From: Bacillota bacterium
GTDB taxonomy: Bacteria > Bacillota > Bacilli > Alicyclobacillales > SLC66
Direction of reading: 5' to 3'
NCBI GenBank assembly: GCA_021799325.1
Contig: JAJZAS010000070.1
Span: forward strand, 1 to 7,492
Length of the DNA: 7,492 bases
Shown: piece by piece, positions 6,016 through 7,492 of the stretch
Position numbering within the stretch: position 1 is the stretch's first letter
How the letters are laid out: each line of letters opens with the position of its first letter
Translations under genes and position numbers: made by a program
The notes under the pieces: generated by a model
Told to the model about the DNA's origin: nothing
What the model saw: the letters and a program-made list of their open reading frames with translations, nothing else
Databases searched by the model: none

Positions 6016-7103
6016 TGATCATTGATATCGTATTGGGGCTTGCTGGTGGTAAAGGCGGTTTGGAAAATGTTTTAACTACTATAACTCAGGCACTGCAAGC
6101 CAAAGGTCATGATGTGCGCGTATTTCAAATAATGCCTTCGCCATATCAAGAATGGGAAGAATCACTCCCTAAAGTATTTTACTATGATTATGTTAGAAAT
6201 CATTATGGAAAAGGATATGAAGCGGAAATAGAGCCACTCCGTTACGCATTAGGATACCGAACATTACTAGACATAATAGGTGTTCCTGACCTTATCCTTG
6301 CCACACATACACCATTATTTAGTTTTGTCACAAAAATGGCAGTAGGATATTTGGGGAATTCCAGACCTCCTATCATTTCTTGGATTCACGGTCCCACCGC
6401 GGCCTATGGGGGAGGAGAATTATTAAAATTTGCAGATGCCCATTTAGCTATTAGCGCCAGTGTGGGCCAAGATATCAAAAATACATTAACTGGTGATTGG
6501 CCAATTTTTACAATCAATAACCCAGTCAGCGTCGATCAATTGAACACAATTCAGCGTATTAATGATCATTTACATCTTATTTATGTTGGACGCATCGATA
6601 ACAAGCAAAAACGTCTGGATATTATGTTTCAAGCATTGGCTCAAGTCAAAGGTTCGTGGGAACTTCATCTCTACGGCGAAGGAGCCGACGAAGCCATATT
6701 AAAATCTTTAGCTAATCAGCTTAGTATTGCTGAAAAATTAAATTGGCATGGTTGGTTAGATCATCCATGGGAAGCTATTGATGCTGCAACGTTACTCATC
6801 CTAACATCAGACTATGAGGGGTTTGGTCTTGTACTTGTCGAAGCGCTTGCGAGAGGGGTTCCCGTGATTGCGACAAATTGCGAAGGACCGAAAGATATTA
6901 TCAAAGATGGTGAAAATGGTTGGCTCTTCCCCACCGGGGATTACAATCGATTAGCAGAACTTCTACAGAACCTAATTGATAAGCAACTCACCTTGCCAGC
7001 CCCCGAACAATGTGTTCAATCAGTACAACAATACACAATAGATTCAGTAATTAAAAAGATGGAACAAGGTATGTTATCAACCTTAGCATTTTACAACCCA
7101 TAG
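6015..7103 (+). CDS. Family 4 glycosyltransferase (second of a tandem pair)
   Basis: An intact GT4 enzyme of 362 residues, paralogous to the gene before it. It begins MIIDIVLGLAGGKGGLENVL; the C-terminal domain carries YVGRIDNKQKRLDI at about 190-203 and the EX7E motif in SDYEGFGLVLVEAL at about 268-276, followed by GPKDIIKDGENGWLFPTGD. Similarity to its neighbour is strong in the donor-binding half and weaker in the acceptor-binding half, as expected of duplicates that use similar donors on different acceptors. The ATG at 6015 overlaps the upstream TAA in a TAATG junction, with GGTGG (6002-6006) eight bases ahead, so translation is probably coupled. An in-frame GTG at 6003 is possible but would add four residues that the paralogue lacks. 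The linkage and sugar are unknown. Confidence 0.9.
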   Translation: MIIDIVLGLAGGKGGLENVLTTITQALQAKGHDVRVFQIMPSPYQEWEESLPKVFYYDYVRNHYGKGYEAEIEPLRYALGYRTLLDIIGVPDLILATHTPLFSFVTKMAVGYLGNSRPPIISWIHGPTAAYGGGELLKFADAHLAISASVGQDIKNTLTGDWPIFTINNPVSVDQLNTIQRINDHLHLIYVGRIDNKQKRLDIMFQALAQVKGSWELHLYGEGADEAILKSLANQLSIAEKLNWHGWLDHPWEAIDAATLLILTSDYEGFGLVLVEALARGVPVIATNCEGPKDIIKDGENGWLFPTGDYNRLAELLQNLIDKQLTLPAPEQCVQSVQQYTIDSVIKKMEQGMLSTLAFYNP

Positions 7104-7129
7104 ATAAATTCCATAAATGTATTTTATCA

Positions 7130-7492
7130 TCAATTGAACTGTGCGTAGTTTGCCACATTGGGGTATTGATTAGATTTTTCAATGTCTTTAATGGTGATTA
7201 GGCCACGTAAGATGTAATTTTCATCGACGATGGGAAGCTTTTCTACTTTGTGCGATTGGAGGATTTCTTTTGCTTGTTCCAATGTCGTTCCTACCGGAAC
7301 TGTGACTAAATTGTCCCTAGTCATGACTTCTCCGATTAATCGACTAAAGTTCTTTTCAAATCGCAAATCACGGTTCGTTAAAATCCCCACCAAGTGCTTA
7401 TCGTTATCCACAATCGGTACTCCAGAAATACGATATTTGGCCATAATAGCCTCTGCATCGTAAATCGGGTGTTCTGCTGTTAGATAAATCGA
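7130..7492 (-). pseudogene. guaB: Truncated IMP dehydrogenase (guaB) fragment: CBS domain pair only
   Basis: The minus strand is open from the window edge to a TGA at 7132-7130. The visible 120 residues hold both CBS domains inserted in IMP dehydrogenase: first TAEHPIYDAEAIMAKYRISG with VPIVDNDKHLVGILTNRDLR, then VMTRDNLVTVPVGTTLEQA with VEKLPIVDENYILRGLITIK and DIEKS. Family members go on YPNAxKDxxGRL into the catalytic barrel with its Cys loop. Here YPNVANYAQ is followed by FN and a stop, and no barrel sequence lies between 7104 and 7140. IMP dehydrogenase (about 485-490 residues) makes XMP for guanine nucleotides, so a copy ending here cannot be catalytic. The N-terminal part is outside the window. 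Either this is a rearrangement remnant beside a complete guaB elsewhere, or the breakpoint is an assembly join. A free-standing CBS-pair protein is less likely because the homology is specific to guaB. Confidence 0.82.

Noticed and set aside
7103..7129. Terminator after the GT4 operon
   Set aside because: GATAAA and TTTATC can pair weakly, but the stem is all A/T apart from one pair and no T run follows.
1..7492. tRNA, rRNA or riboswitch
   Set aside because: No cloverleaf, rRNA-like or recognisable riboswitch sequence was seen on either strand.

Overview
The window looks like a surface-polysaccharide (cell-wall glycan or capsule) locus from a Gram-positive bacterium, most likely a Bacillota/Bacilli member. 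The signs are AGGAG-type ribosome binding sites, TTG used as a start codon, a Bacillus-like IMP dehydrogenase fragment, and degraded ISL3, IS110 and IS256 transposase genes of a kind common in Bacilli. I cannot name the genus from sequence alone.

Layout, left to right. (1) Bases 1-33, minus strand: the first 11 codons of a gene running out of the window. Its N-terminus (MKKILITGSNG) is the nucleotide-binding start of a Rossmann-fold, NAD(P)-dependent sugar epimerase/dehydratase. (2) Bases 34-427: no gene, but a candidate promoter, four contiguous 23-bp units that each start TGGACA (166-257), and one copy of a 31-bp repeat (316-346). (3) Bases 428-1446, minus: an ISL3-family transposase pseudogene with in-frame stops and a lost N-terminus. 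A second copy of the 31-bp repeat (1448-1478) touches the stop codon of the next gene. (4) Bases 1479-2471, minus: an intact GT2 (GT-A fold) glycosyltransferase whose start codon lies in a 9-bp inverted repeat. (5) Bases 2516-3074: no recognisable gene; a plus-strand terminator-like hairpin. (6) Bases 3075-3587, minus: a multiply frameshifted IS110-family transposase remnant with a hairpin over its ribosome binding site. (7) Bases 3771-4862, plus: a decayed IS256-family element with 12-bp perfect inverted repeats and a large 5' deletion. (8) Bases 4927-7103, plus: two intact, tandem, translationally coupled GT4 glycosyltransferases of identical length (362 aa). (9) Bases 7130-7492, minus: a piece of guaB holding the two CBS domains and stopping just after them; the catalytic C-terminal part is missing.

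Functionally, the three intact glycosyltransferases and the epimerase would plausibly act together, the epimerase supplying a nucleotide-sugar and the transferases adding sugars in sequence to a lipid-linked or surface glycan. The acceptors and donors cannot be read from sequence. The three decayed insertion sequences lie between or beside the sugar genes, and the guaB fragment marks a rearrangement breakpoint on the right. No clearly new system is visible. The most notable points are the 23-bp repeat array, the 31-bp direct repeats bracketing the ISL3 remnant, the stem-loops over two translation starts, the GT4 duplication and the truncated guaB.
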